Origin: Bordetella parapertussis
GTDB lineage: Bacteria; Pseudomonadota; Gammaproteobacteria; Burkholderiales; Burkholderiaceae_C
Length of the DNA stretch: 26,774 nt
Direction: 5' to 3'
Assembly (NCBI GenBank): GCA_945900685.1
Contig: CAMDJS010000020.1
Location: forward strand, 1 to 26,774
A program made the translations under genes and the position numbers. The notes beneath the pieces are model-generated. The model had not been told where the DNA came from. It ran no database searches and saw nothing but the letters and a program-made list of their open reading frames with translations. Positions 17,032 to 24,710 of this stretch are shown here, piece after piece (the first letter of the stretch is position 1; each line of letters opens with the position of its first letter).

Positions 17032-19029
17032 ATGTTCCACAAAATACTGATTGCCAACCGGGGCGAAATCGCCTGCCGCGTTGCTGCGACTGCTGCACGT
17101 TTAGGTGTGCGCACCGTGGCCGTGTATTCGGATGCGGACGCGCAGGCCGCGCATGTGCAGGCCAGTGATGAAGCGGTGCACATAGGCGGCGCGTCTGTGC
17201 AAGACAGTTATTTGCAATGGCAACGCATCTTGGACGCAGCCGTGAAAACCGGCGCTCAAGCGGTTCATCCCGGCTATGGTTTTCTGAGTGAAAACGCAGA
17301 TTTTGCAAATGCGTGCGCCCGCGCCGGCTTGGTGTTCATCGGCCCCGGCGTTGAGGCGATTCAGGCCATGGGCCTCAAAGCAGCGTCCAAACAGCTGATG
17401 GAAAAAGCCGGTGTGCCCTTGGTGCCGGGCTACCACGGCGCTGATCAAACACCTGCATTGCTGGAGAGTGAAGCAAAGCGCATTGGCTTTCCTGTGTTGA
17501 TCAAAGCCAGTGCAGGCGGCGGCGGCAAAGGCATGCGCATCGTGCAGCAGGCGGCAGACTTTGATGATGCTTTGGCTTCATGTCAGCGCGAAGCCAAAAA
17601 CAGTTTCGGTGATGATGCGGTGCTGATTGAAAAGTATGTGCAGCGTCCGCGCCACATTGAAATACAGGTGTTTGGCGACACACACGGCAAGGTGATTCAT
17701 TTGCATGAGCGTGATTGTTCAGTGCAACGCAGACACCAAAAGGTATTGGAAGAATCTCCGGCACCGGGCCTGTCAGAAGACATGCGACAACGCATGGGTG
17801 CGGCAGCCGTCGCGGCTGCCAAAGCGGTGAACTATGTCGGTGCAGGTACGGTGGAGTTCATCGTCGAGCAAACTGAGCGCGGCATGGATTTTTTCTTCAT
17901 GGAAATGAACACCCGCTTGCAGGTTGAGCATCCTGTCACCGAAGCGGTCACGGGCTTGGACTTGGTGGAATGGCAATTGCGGATTGCCAGTGGCGAGCCT
18001 TTGCCTCTGACGCAAGCGCAAGTCACAGTGCACGGCCACGCGATTGAAGCACGCATTTGTGCCGAAACGCCGGATAACGATTTTTTACCGGCCATCGGCC
18101 TGCTTCATGTGTTGCAGACGCCGCCAGCCAGTCGTTTCCATGTGTCTGATGTCCGTTGGGACAGCGGCGTCAGACAAGGCGACAGCATCAGCCCGTATTA
18201 CGACTCGATGATCGCCAAGCTGATCGTTCATGCTGATACCCGCGAGCAAGCGCTGGCCAGATTGGATATGGCGCTGGCGCAATTACATATCGTCGGTGTG
18301 CAAAACAATGTGGCTTTCATCCGGCGCGTGATCCGCACCGACTCTTTCGCGCAAGCGCATCTGGACACGGCTTTGATTGAGCGTGAAAAAGCCGTGTTGT
18401 TTCACCAGCAAACTTTGTCGACACCGCTTGGCATCGCGGCCGTGGTGTCGGCCTTGTTACGTTCAGAGCAACACCACTCAGAAGATTGGGTGGATCCGTG
18501 GTCGGTTCGCGAGAGTTGGTTGATGCAAGGTCGCTCTGTGCGCAGCTTTCACTTTGAAATGCATGGCGAAACGCACACAGCAGCGCTCACCAGTTTGGTC
18601 AGAGGTGGTATGCGCTTACAGATTGACGGGCATGATGCGGCATTCAGTTGGCGTGATGCGGCCGGGCAATTGCAAGTGACTTGGGATGATCAAGCATTGC
18701 GTTGCCATGTCTACCAAGACGCCGGTGACTGGCATGTGTTTACTGACACAGGTGAAGCCAGTCTGCGTTTGTCAGACCCTTTGGCCTATGTGACGCAAGA
18801 CGCAGCCGTTGGCGGAAACCTGACGGCTCCCATGCCCGGCAAGCTGTTGTCATTTGCAGTGAAGACCGGCGACAAAGTGGTGGCCGGACAAGCGCTCGCC
18901 GTGATGGAAGCCATGAAAATGGAACACACCGTGGCCGCACCCGGTAGTGGTACGGTGGCCGAGTTGTTGTATGCGCCCGGCGACCAAGTGGCCGAAGGCG
19001 CGCCGCTGTTGCGCTTGACGGTGGACTGA
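17032..19029 (+). CDS. liuD: Methylcrotonyl-CoA carboxylase alpha subunit (biotin carboxylase and carrier)
   Basis: This subunit carboxylates biotin with ATP and bicarbonate. It has 665 residues. The N-terminal biotin carboxylase part (about 1-445) begins with FHKILIANRGEIACRV and contains HPGYGFLSENADFA, the ATP-grasp loop KASAGGGGKGMR, ERDCSVQRRHQKVLEESPAP and FFMEMNTRLQVEHPVTE. A less conserved linker domain follows. The C-terminal carrier domain (about 590-665) has EAMKMEH with K629 as biotin attachment site. An upstream in-frame start at 16939 inside the dehydrogenase gene is rejected for the ATG at 17032. It ends 1 base before the DUF1289 gene. Bicarbonate use ties it to the carbonic anhydrase gene upstream. 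Confidence 0.94.
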   Translation: MFHKILIANRGEIACRVAATAARLGVRTVAVYSDADAQAAHVQASDEAVHIGGASVQDSYLQWQRILDAAVKTGAQAVHPGYGFLSENADFANACARAGLVFIGPGVEAIQAMGLKAASKQLMEKAGVPLVPGYHGADQTPALLESEAKRIGFPVLIKASAGGGGKGMRIVQQAADFDDALASCQREAKNSFGDDAVLIEKYVQRPRHIEIQVFGDTHGKVIHLHERDCSVQRRHQKVLEESPAPGLSEDMRQRMGAAAVAAAKAVNYVGAGTVEFIVEQTERGMDFFFMEMNTRLQVEHPVTEAVTGLDLVEWQLRIASGEPLPLTQAQVTVHGHAIEARICAETPDNDFLPAIGLLHVLQTPPASRFHVSDVRWDSGVRQGDSISPYYDSMIAKLIVHADTREQALARLDMALAQLHIVGVQNNVAFIRRVIRTDSFAQAHLDTALIEREKAVLFHQQTLSTPLGIAAVVSALLRSEQHHSEDWVDPWSVRESWLMQGRSVRSFHFEMHGETHTAALTSLVRGGMRLQIDGHDAAFSWRDAAGQLQVTWDDQALRCHVYQDAGDWHVFTDTGEASLRLSDPLAYVTQDAAVGGNLTAPMPGKLLSFAVKTGDKVVAGQALAVMEAMKMEHTVAAPGSGTVAELLYAPGDQVAEGAPLLRLTVD

Positions 19030-19030
19030 C

Positions 19031-19282
19031 ATGACAGAGCCGCACACCCCTTGGCAAAGTCTGCGTCAACGCTGGCAGCAGGTGCAGCAGGTGCCTGACA
19101 ACCAGGCCTTGGCTTCACCTTGCATGTCGGTGTGCATCATGAAAAGCGATGCCGATGAATGCCACGGCTGTTTACGCAGCCTCGAGGAAATTGCCCGCTG
19201 GGGCATGAGTTCACCGCAAAACCAACGCGCTGTTTGGCAACGTCTTGCGCAGCGCATAGAACAACATTTCAACAAGGCCTGA
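19031..19282 (+). CDS. DUF1289 domain protein
   Basis: This small protein of 83 residues has the DUF1289 core: SPCMSVCIMKSDADECHGC at about 29-47 with four cysteines spaced CxxxC then CxxC, followed by RSLEEIARWGMSS. The cysteine pattern suggests a metal or Fe-S site, but the family has no settled function that I know. The start follows the carboxylase alpha stop by 1 base, and the next gene starts 1 base after its stop, so it is transcribed with the catabolic operon. Its flanks are glutamine- and arginine-rich helices. Confidence 0.85.
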   Translation: MTEPHTPWQSLRQRWQQVQQVPDNQALASPCMSVCIMKSDADECHGCLRSLEEIARWGMSSPQNQRAVWQRLAQRIEQHFNKA

Positions 19283-19283
19283 A

Positions 19284-19925
19284 ATGCACCAACTCACTTT
19301 TTATTTCGATGTCATCAGTCCCTATGCTTATTTGGCATTCGACCAATTGCCGCGCACCTTGCAAGGCTTGAGTTACCAAGTGGTTTACAAGCCGGTGTTG
19401 TTTGGTGGCTTGTTGAAACACCACGGGCAGTTGGGGCCGGTTGAAGTGGTCGGAAAACGCGAATGGACATATCGCCAGTCGCTGTGGTTGGCGCGCCAAC
19501 AAGGCTTGGATCTGGAAATGCCTGCCGCGCATCCTTTCAACCCGTTGCCGTTGTTGCGATTGGCCATTGCCTGCGACGCCAACGGACAACCCAACCGACA
19601 CGTGTGTGAAGCGGTGTTCAAACATGTCTGGTGTGGGGGCCTTGACCCCAGTGACAGCCAGCGCTTGGAAGCCTTGGCCCACAGTCTGCAACCAGCACGT
19701 TCACCAGACGCGAACGAAGTGAAAGAAACTTTGCGACAAAACACCGAGCAAGCCATTGCCGATGGCGTGTTCGGTGTGCCCAGCATTCAGGCAGACGGCG
19801 AAATGTTTTGGGGCTTGGACGCCTTGCCGATGCTGCGTGAATTTTTAGACGGCGATGACTGGTACCGCAGTCCGGCTTGGACATCAGCAGCCAATTTACC
19901 CGCAGGCATTCACCGCAAGCGCTGA
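19284..19925 (+). CDS. DsbA/GST-kappa family isomerase (2-hydroxychromene-2-carboxylate isomerase-like)
   Basis: This encodes 213 residues with a thioredoxin-fold N-terminus, FYFDVISPYAYLAFDQL, in which S12 takes the place of the redox cysteine pair. It also has FGVPSIQADGEMFWGLDAL near 162-180, the cis-proline and wall segment of the HCCA isomerase/GST-kappa family. Members use glutathione to isomerise aromatic intermediates. No aromatic pathway is visible here, so the true substrate is open. There is no signal peptide, so it is cytoplasmic. It follows the DUF1289 gene by 1 base and closes the operon that began at the liuR-like gene. Confidence 0.87.
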   Translation: MHQLTFYFDVISPYAYLAFDQLPRTLQGLSYQVVYKPVLFGGLLKHHGQLGPVEVVGKREWTYRQSLWLARQQGLDLEMPAAHPFNPLPLLRLAIACDANGQPNRHVCEAVFKHVWCGGLDPSDSQRLEALAHSLQPARSPDANEVKETLRQNTEQAIADGVFGVPSIQADGEMFWGLDALPMLREFLDGDDWYRSPAWTSAANLPAGIHRKR

Positions 19926-20065
19926 AAATTCGCATCGCGAAATAAACTGCAAGGGTTTGCCCTAGGGTTGTCAGCCCTTGTTCAGTTTTGTGTCAGTCGC
20001 TGGCAAGTAGTTGCAACCAAAATACCGGCAGACCCCTATTCAGCGGGCAACCCAAAGGAGACACC
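19926..20065 (+). promoter_or_regulatory. Intergenic region between catabolic operon and MHS transporter gene
   Basis: This is the first sizeable gap (140 bases) after the liuR-led operon. CAAGGG at 19950-19955 can pair with CCCTTG at 19975-19980, and a smaller AGGG/CCCT hairpin is nested in it. The run after it (TTCAGTTTTG) is only partly T-rich, so this is at best a weak terminator. I see no convincing promoter boxes. AAAGGAG at 20054-20060 is a strong ribosome site for the transporter gene. Confidence 0.4.
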
Positions 20066-21829
20066 ATGGCCATCGTGCATGAAGACCGACCAATGTCGTC
20101 GGAAGAAAAGAAAGTCATTTTTGCCTCGTCCCTCGGCACGGTGTTCGAGTGGTATGACTTCTACCTCTACGGCGCACTTGCGGCCATCATCGCCAAGCAG
20201 TTCTTCAGCGGCCTGGACCAAGGCTCTGCCTTCATTTTTGCGCTGTTGGCATTTGCTGCAGGCTTCATCGTGCGCCCGTTCGGTGCCATATTCTTTGGCC
20301 GCTTGGGCGACATGATTGGCCGCAAATACACCTTCCTGGTGACCATTCTCATCATGGGTTTGTCGACCTTTATTGTGGGTATTTTGCCAACCTATGCCAG
20401 TATTGGTGTGGCCGCGCCGATCATCTTGATCGCCTTGCGTTTGCTGCAAGGTTTGGCGCTCGGCGGTGAATATGGCGGTGCTGCCACTTATGTGGCTGAA
20501 CACGCGCCGCACGGCAAACGCGGCGCCTACACTGCTTGGATACAAACCACCGCAACCTTGGGATTGTTTTTGTCTTTGTTGGTGATTTTGGGCACGCGTA
20601 CCGCCATCGGTGAAGAGGCCTTTGAAGATTGGGGCTGGCGCATTCCTTTCTTGGTGTCCATCGCTTTGTTGGGGGTGTCGGTTTACATCCGCTTGTCCAT
20701 GAACGAGTCACCTGCTTTCACCAAAATGAAAGCCGAAGGAAAAACCTCCAAAGCACCTTTGACCGAGTCATTTGGCCAATGGAAAAATTTGAAGATTGTG
20801 ATCTTGGCCCTGATCGGTTTGACCGCAGGCCAAGCCGTGGTCTGGTACACCGGCCAGTTTTATGCCTTGTTCTTCTTGACCCAGTCGTTGAAAGTTGATG
20901 GGGCCACAGCCAATTTGTTTGTGGCTGCCTCGTTGATCATCGGCACGCCCTTCTTTATCGTTTTTGGAGCCTTGTCAGACAAGATTGGTCGCAAGCCCAT
21001 CATCATGCTGGGTTGCTTGCTGGCTGTCCTGTCTTATTTCTTTGCGTTTGAGCAATTGACCAAAGCTGCCAACCCAGATTTGCATGCGGCACAGCAAGCC
21101 AACAAAGTGGTGGTGGTGGCTGACCCGGCAGAGTGTTCATTCCAATTCAACCCCACAGGCACTGCCAAGTTCACTTCTTCATGTGACATCGTCAAGCAAA
21201 AACTGGCCGCCAGTTCGGTCAGCTACTCCAACGAAATCGCAGCTCCCGGTACACCAGCCATCATCAAAGTCGGCGAAAAAACCATCTCTACGGTGGTGAC
21301 ACCAGAAGATGTGGTGGCAGCCAAAGAGGCGGCCGAGAAAAAATTGGAAGCATTCAAAGTGGCTGAACCGGTAGACCCCAAGGCGGTGAAAAAAGCCGAA
21401 GACGCGTTGAAAAACCTGTCCGATGAAAAGAAAAGCCGCGATGCTGTTATTTCTGCCAACTTGAGCGATACCCTCAAAGCTGCTGGATACCCTGCCAAAG
21501 CTGATCCAATGAAAATCAACAAAGTTTGGGTGATTTTGATCCTGACTTACTTGGTGATTTTGGTGACCATGGTGTATGGACCGATTGCCGCCATATTGGT
21601 GGAAATGTTCCCCACCCGCATCCGCTACACCTCCATGTCTTTACCCTACCACATTGGTAACGGCTGGTTCGGCGGATTGCTGCCAACCATGGCATTTGCC
21701 ATCGTGGCGCAGACCGGCAACATGTACAACGGTTTGTGGTATCCCATCATCATTGCAGGTGCTACCTTCATCATCGGTACTTTGTTTATCAAGGAAACCA
21801 AGGATGTAGACATCTATGCTGACGATTAA
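20066..21829 (+). CDS. MFS transporter, metabolite:H+ symporter (MHS) family
   Basis: This inner-membrane symporter of 587 residues is longer than the usual 430-450. The MHS start motif FEWYDFYLYG is at about 27-36, the MFS loop motif GRLGDMIGRK at 78-87, RLLQGLALGGEYGGAATYVAEH near 130-150, and the second-half loop GALSDKIGRKP follows. Between predicted helices 9 and 10 (about 329-486) lies a soluble stretch of some 155 residues with two cysteines (AECSF and SSCDIV) and a lysine/glutamate/alanine-rich helix. By MFS topology this loop faces the periplasm. Organic acids or similar compounds are typical substrates; the exact one is unknown. AAAGGAG sits 5 bases before the ATG at 20066. A strong terminator follows. 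Confidence 0.9.
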   Translation: MAIVHEDRPMSSEEKKVIFASSLGTVFEWYDFYLYGALAAIIAKQFFSGLDQGSAFIFALLAFAAGFIVRPFGAIFFGRLGDMIGRKYTFLVTILIMGLSTFIVGILPTYASIGVAAPIILIALRLLQGLALGGEYGGAATYVAEHAPHGKRGAYTAWIQTTATLGLFLSLLVILGTRTAIGEEAFEDWGWRIPFLVSIALLGVSVYIRLSMNESPAFTKMKAEGKTSKAPLTESFGQWKNLKIVILALIGLTAGQAVVWYTGQFYALFFLTQSLKVDGATANLFVAASLIIGTPFFIVFGALSDKIGRKPIIMLGCLLAVLSYFFAFEQLTKAANPDLHAAQQANKVVVVADPAECSFQFNPTGTAKFTSSCDIVKQKLAASSVSYSNEIAAPGTPAIIKVGEKTISTVVTPEDVVAAKEAAEKKLEAFKVAEPVDPKAVKKAEDALKNLSDEKKSRDAVISANLSDTLKAAGYPAKADPMKINKVWVILILTYLVILVTMVYGPIAAILVEMFPTRIRYTSMSLPYHIGNGWFGGLLPTMAFAIVAQTGNMYNGLWYPIIIAGATFIIGTLFIKETKDVDIYADD

Positions 21830-21851
21830 TTCAAAAACTATTTGAATGACC

Positions 21852-21881
21852 AAGCCCTCCCCTAGCGGAGGGCTTTTTTTT
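21852..21881 (+). terminator. Intrinsic terminator after the MHS transporter gene
   Basis: A 9-bp perfect stem, AAGCCCTCC (21852-21860) with GGAGGGCTT (21867-21875), has a 6-base loop and runs into eight T residues at 21874-21881. It ends the transporter transcript and isolates the liv operon. Its position also argues against any livH start upstream of it. Confidence 0.9.
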
Positions 21882-21884
21882 ACC

Positions 21885-21890
21885 TACAAT
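21885..21890 (+). promoter_or_regulatory. Candidate -10 box of the liv operon promoter
   Basis: TACAAT at 21885-21890 matches 5 of 6 bases of the -10 consensus and lies right after the terminator. No good -35 box is seen at the right distance because the terminator T run and stem occupy that place. A start near 21897 would leave a leader of roughly 18 bases before livH. Confidence 0.35.
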
Positions 21891-21902
21891 CGCGCACCTT
21901 AT

Positions 21903-21907
21903 AGGAG
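21903..21907 (+). promoter_or_regulatory. Ribosome binding site that decides the livH start
   Basis: AGGAG at 21903-21907 is the only good Shine-Dalgarno site near the livH N-terminus. Seven bases separate it from the ATC codon at 21915, the ideal distance. No ATG, GTG or TTG lies within 5-12 bases of it in the livH frame. Confidence 0.7.
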
Positions 21908-21914
21908 ATTCGTC

Positions 21915-22844
21915 ATCGATATCCTGTTGCAACAAATCATCAATGGTTTGGTCTTGGGCAGCATGTATGCCTTGTTAGCTCTTGGCTACACCATGGTCTA
22001 CGGCATCATCAACCTGATCAACTTCGCCCACGGCGAAGTGCTGATGGTGGGCGCGTTGACCAGTTGGACGGTGATCGGTGTGTTGCAGGAATACGCCCCC
22101 GCCATGCCCGGTTGGTTGATGCTGCTGATCGCCTTGATTTGCGCATGCATCGTGGCTGCTACTTTGAATTTTGCGATTGAAAAAATCGCTTACAAACCCT
22201 TGCGTGGCGCACCCAAACTCGCACCCTTGATCACTGCTATCGGTATGTCTATTTTGTTGCAGACCTTGGCCATGGTGATTTGGAAGCCGAATTACAAAGC
22301 TTTTCCCACGCTGCTGCCCAGTGACCCGCTGCCTATTGGCGGCGCAGTTATCACACCCACTCAAATAATGATTCTGGCTGTCACAGCGATAGCACTTGCT
22401 TTGCTGATGTGGCTGGTCAACGGCACTCGCCTTGGGCGCGCCATGCGAGCCACCGCAGAAAACCCGCGTGTAGCTACCCTCATGGGCGTCAAGCCAGACA
22501 TGGTGATCTCGGCTACTTTTGTCATTGGTGCGGTGTTGGCGGCACTCGCTGGTGTGATGTGGGCTTCTAACTATGGCACGGTGCAACACGGCATGGGCTT
22601 TTTACCCGGCCTCAAAGCATTCACCGCCGCTGTTTTCGGCGGCATCGGCAACTTGCACGGCGCGGTGGTCGGGGGTATTTTGCTCGGCTTGATCGAAGCC
22701 ATTGCCTCGGGCTATATCGGCGACCTGACCGGTGGTGTGATGGGCAGCCATTACGCGGATATTTTTGCTTTCGTGGTGCTGATCATCATGTTGACTTTGC
22801 GACCTTCAGGTTTGCTGGGTGAGCGTGTGGCGGACCGGGCTTGA
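21915..22844 (+). CDS. livH: Branched-chain amino acid ABC transporter permease LivH, ATC start
   Basis: This inner-membrane permease of the high-affinity branched-chain amino acid importer has about 309 residues, the usual LivH length. Landmarks are LLQQIINGLVLGSMYALLAL, GYTMVYGIINLINFAHGEVL, RGAPKLAPLITAIGMSILLQ, ATAENPRVATLMGVKPD and the AVFGGIGNLHGAVVGG segment. Family members normally begin MD(I/L)xLQQ; here that position is ATC GAT ATC, seven bases after AGGAG, so I place the start at an ATC codon. The first in-frame ATG upstream (21846) would require translation through the terminator hairpin; the next in-frame ATG (21963) would cut off the first membrane segment. TTG at 21927 is too far from the ribosome site. 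The stop is 1 base before livM. Confidence 0.88.
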   Translation: MDILLQQIINGLVLGSMYALLALGYTMVYGIINLINFAHGEVLMVGALTSWTVIGVLQEYAPAMPGWLMLLIALICACIVAATLNFAIEKIAYKPLRGAPKLAPLITAIGMSILLQTLAMVIWKPNYKAFPTLLPSDPLPIGGAVITPTQIMILAVTAIALALLMWLVNGTRLGRAMRATAENPRVATLMGVKPDMVISATFVIGAVLAALAGVMWASNYGTVQHGMGFLPGLKAFTAAVFGGIGNLHGAVVGGILLGLIEAIASGYIGDLTGGVMGSHYADIFAFVVLIIMLTLRPSGLLGERVADRA

Positions 22845-22845
22845 C

Positions 22846-23943
22846 ATGAAGCCAACGCATCAAACGCCATTTGCCCGTTACGCCATGTGGGCGTTGCTGC
22901 TGTTGGTTTTGCCGCTGGTTTTGCAAAACATAGGCAATGGCTGGGTGCGTATTGCCGATATGGCTTTGTTGTATGTGTTGCTGGCTTTGGGTTTGAACAT
23001 TGTGGTCGGTTATGCAGGCTTGCTGGATCTGGGGTTCGTGGCCTTTTTTGCTGTTGGCGCTTACATGTTTGGTTTGCTGGCCTCGCCGCATTTGACAGAT
23101 ACATTTCCCGCCATTGCCGCCATGTTCCCCCATGGTTTGCACACGCCTTTGTGGGCGGTGATTCCGCTCGGCGCAGCACTCGCCGGTTTGTTTGGTGTGT
23201 TGCTGGGCGCGCCTACACTGAAGTTGCGCGGCGATTACTTGGCCATCGTCACTTTGGGGTTTGGTGAAATCATCCGCGTCTTCATGAACAACCTGGACAA
23301 CCCGGTCAACATCACCAACGGGCCCAAGGGTCTGGGTCAGATTGACGCCATGACCGTGATGGGTCATCCGCTGTCGCGCAAACTCGATTTAGGGTTCATT
23401 GAATTACCCAGCGTTACCTTGTATTACTACTTGTTTTTGTCGGTTGTACTGGTGAGTGCTTTCATTTGCTACCGTTTAGAAAACTCTCGCATCGGCAGAG
23501 CTTGGATGGCCATACGTGAGGACGAAATCGCCGCCAGGGCCATGGGATTGAATACGCGCAACCTCAAGCTGATGGCGTTTGGCATGGGTGCTGCCTTCGG
23601 CGGCGTTGCCGGTGTCTTGTTTTCTTCGTTCCAGGGCTTTGTCTCACCCGAGTCATTCAGCTTGATGGAGTCCGTGATGATCGTCGCCATGGTGGTCTTG
23701 GGCGGTTTGGGTCATTTGCCGGGCGTGATTTTGGGTGCGGTGTTGCTGTCGGCTTTGCCCGAAGTGTTGCGCTATGTGGCCAGCCCCTTGCAAGAGTTAA
23801 CTGGTGGCCGACTAGACGCCGCCATACTGCGCCAGCTCTTGATTGCCTTGGCGATGATTCTCATCATGCTGTGGCGCCCGCGTGGTTTGTGGCCAGCCCC
23901 CGAACACGGCAAGGCCTTGCCTGCGGATAAGAGGTCAGCATGA
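22846..23943 (+). CDS. livM: Branched-chain amino acid ABC transporter permease LivM
   Basis: This is the second membrane permease of the importer, 365 residues with about eight to ten hydrophobic segments. Typical LivM stretches are ALLYVLLALGLNIVVGYAGL, LDLGFVAFFAVGAY, APTLKLRGDYLAIVTLGFGE, IIRVFMNNLDNPVNITNGPKG and the AIREDEIAARAMGLNTRNLK loop that contacts the ATPases. The ATG at 22846 follows the livH stop by 1 base; an upstream GTG at 22819 is possible but would overlap livH. The end overlaps livG by 4 bases (ATGA), giving translational coupling. Ligand type (branched-chain amino acid, urea or other amide) cannot be fixed from the permease alone. Confidence 0.93.
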   Translation: MKPTHQTPFARYAMWALLLLVLPLVLQNIGNGWVRIADMALLYVLLALGLNIVVGYAGLLDLGFVAFFAVGAYMFGLLASPHLTDTFPAIAAMFPHGLHTPLWAVIPLGAALAGLFGVLLGAPTLKLRGDYLAIVTLGFGEIIRVFMNNLDNPVNITNGPKGLGQIDAMTVMGHPLSRKLDLGFIELPSVTLYYYLFLSVVLVSAFICYRLENSRIGRAWMAIREDEIAARAMGLNTRNLKLMAFGMGAAFGGVAGVLFSSFQGFVSPESFSLMESVMIVAMVVLGGLGHLPGVILGAVLLSALPEVLRYVASPLQELTGGRLDAAILRQLLIALAMILIMLWRPRGLWPAPEHGKALPADKRSA

Positions 23944-24710
23944 GTACACCCGTGTTGAATGTGCAAGGTATTTCCAAACGCTTTGGCGGCTTGCAAGCGC
24001 TGAGTGATGTGGGCATGACGATTCAGCGCGGCCAGGTGTACGGTTTGATCGGCCCGAACGGCGCAGGCAAAACCACTTTCTTCAATGTGATCACTGGCTT
24101 GTACACACCCGACACCGGCAGTTTCGAGTTGGCTGGCAAACCTTACCAACCCACAGCAGTGCATGAAGTGGCCAAGGCAGGCATCGCCCGCACGTTTCAA
24201 AACATCCGCTTGTTCGCCGAGATGACCGCCTTGGAAAATGTCATGGTTGGACGGCATGTGCGCACCAGCTCGGGCTTGCTTGGCGCCATTTTTCGCAGCA
24301 AAGCTTTTGTCGCTGAAGAAGCGGCTATCGAACAGCGTGCCCACGAGTTGCTGGCCTATGTAGGCATTGCCGACTTGGCTGATTACAAAGCGCGCACTCT
24401 CAGCTACGGTGATCAGCGCCGTTTGGAAATTGCGCGTGCACTGGCGACCGATCCGCAGTTGATCGCGCTGGACGAACCGGCGGCTGGCATGAACGCCACG
24501 GAAAAAGTGCAGTTGCGTGAATTGATAGATCGCATCCGCCATGACGGCCGCACCATTTTGTTGATCGAGCATGATGTGAAACTGGTCATGGGTTTGTGCG
24601 ATGCGGTCACGGTGTTGGACTATGGCAAACCGATTGCGCAAGGCACACCTGCGCAGGTACAGTCCGACCCCAAAGTGATCGAAGCCTATCTTGGCACGGG
24701 AGAGCATTGA
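23940..24710 (+). CDS. livG: Branched-chain amino acid ABC transporter ATP-binding protein LivG
   Basis: This cytoplasmic ATPase of the importer has 256 residues. Walker A is GPNGAGKTT at 38-46, the signature LSYGDQRRLEIARAL starts at 154, Walker B is LIALDEP at 174-180, and the switch histidine lies in LLIEHDVKLVM. LivG-specific features are GIARTFQNIRLFAEMTALENVMVGRH after the Q-loop region and the AAGMNATEK segment after Walker B. It overlaps livM by 4 bases and abuts livF with no gap. Confidence 0.96.
   Translation: MSTPVLNVQGISKRFGGLQALSDVGMTIQRGQVYGLIGPNGAGKTTFFNVITGLYTPDTGSFELAGKPYQPTAVHEVAKAGIARTFQNIRLFAEMTALENVMVGRHVRTSSGLLGAIFRSKAFVAEEAAIEQRAHELLAYVGIADLADYKARTLSYGDQRRLEIARALATDPQLIALDEPAAGMNATEKVQLRELIDRIRHDGRTILLIEHDVKLVMGLCDAVTVLDYGKPIAQGTPAQVQSDPKVIEAYLGTGEH

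Noticed and set aside
19950..19990. Hairpin after the isomerase gene as a full intrinsic terminator
   Set aside because: The stem is short, the loop is long and the following bases are not a proper T run; kept only as a weak possibility in the intergenic entry.
19988..20065. N-terminal extension of the MHS transporter gene
   Set aside because: AAAGGAG sits at the right distance before the ATG at 20066, and the extension looks like non-coding leader.
21846..21914. Upstream extension of livH to an ATG at 21846
   Set aside because: The added codons run through the terminator hairpin and T tract, lack a ribosome site and do not resemble LivH.
23772..24707. Long minus-strand frame of 311 codons
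   Set aside because: Antisense to livM and livG, which have complete family motifs; the frame shows no recognisable domain and is rich in His, Arg, Gln and Ala as expected for a shadow of GC-rich coding.
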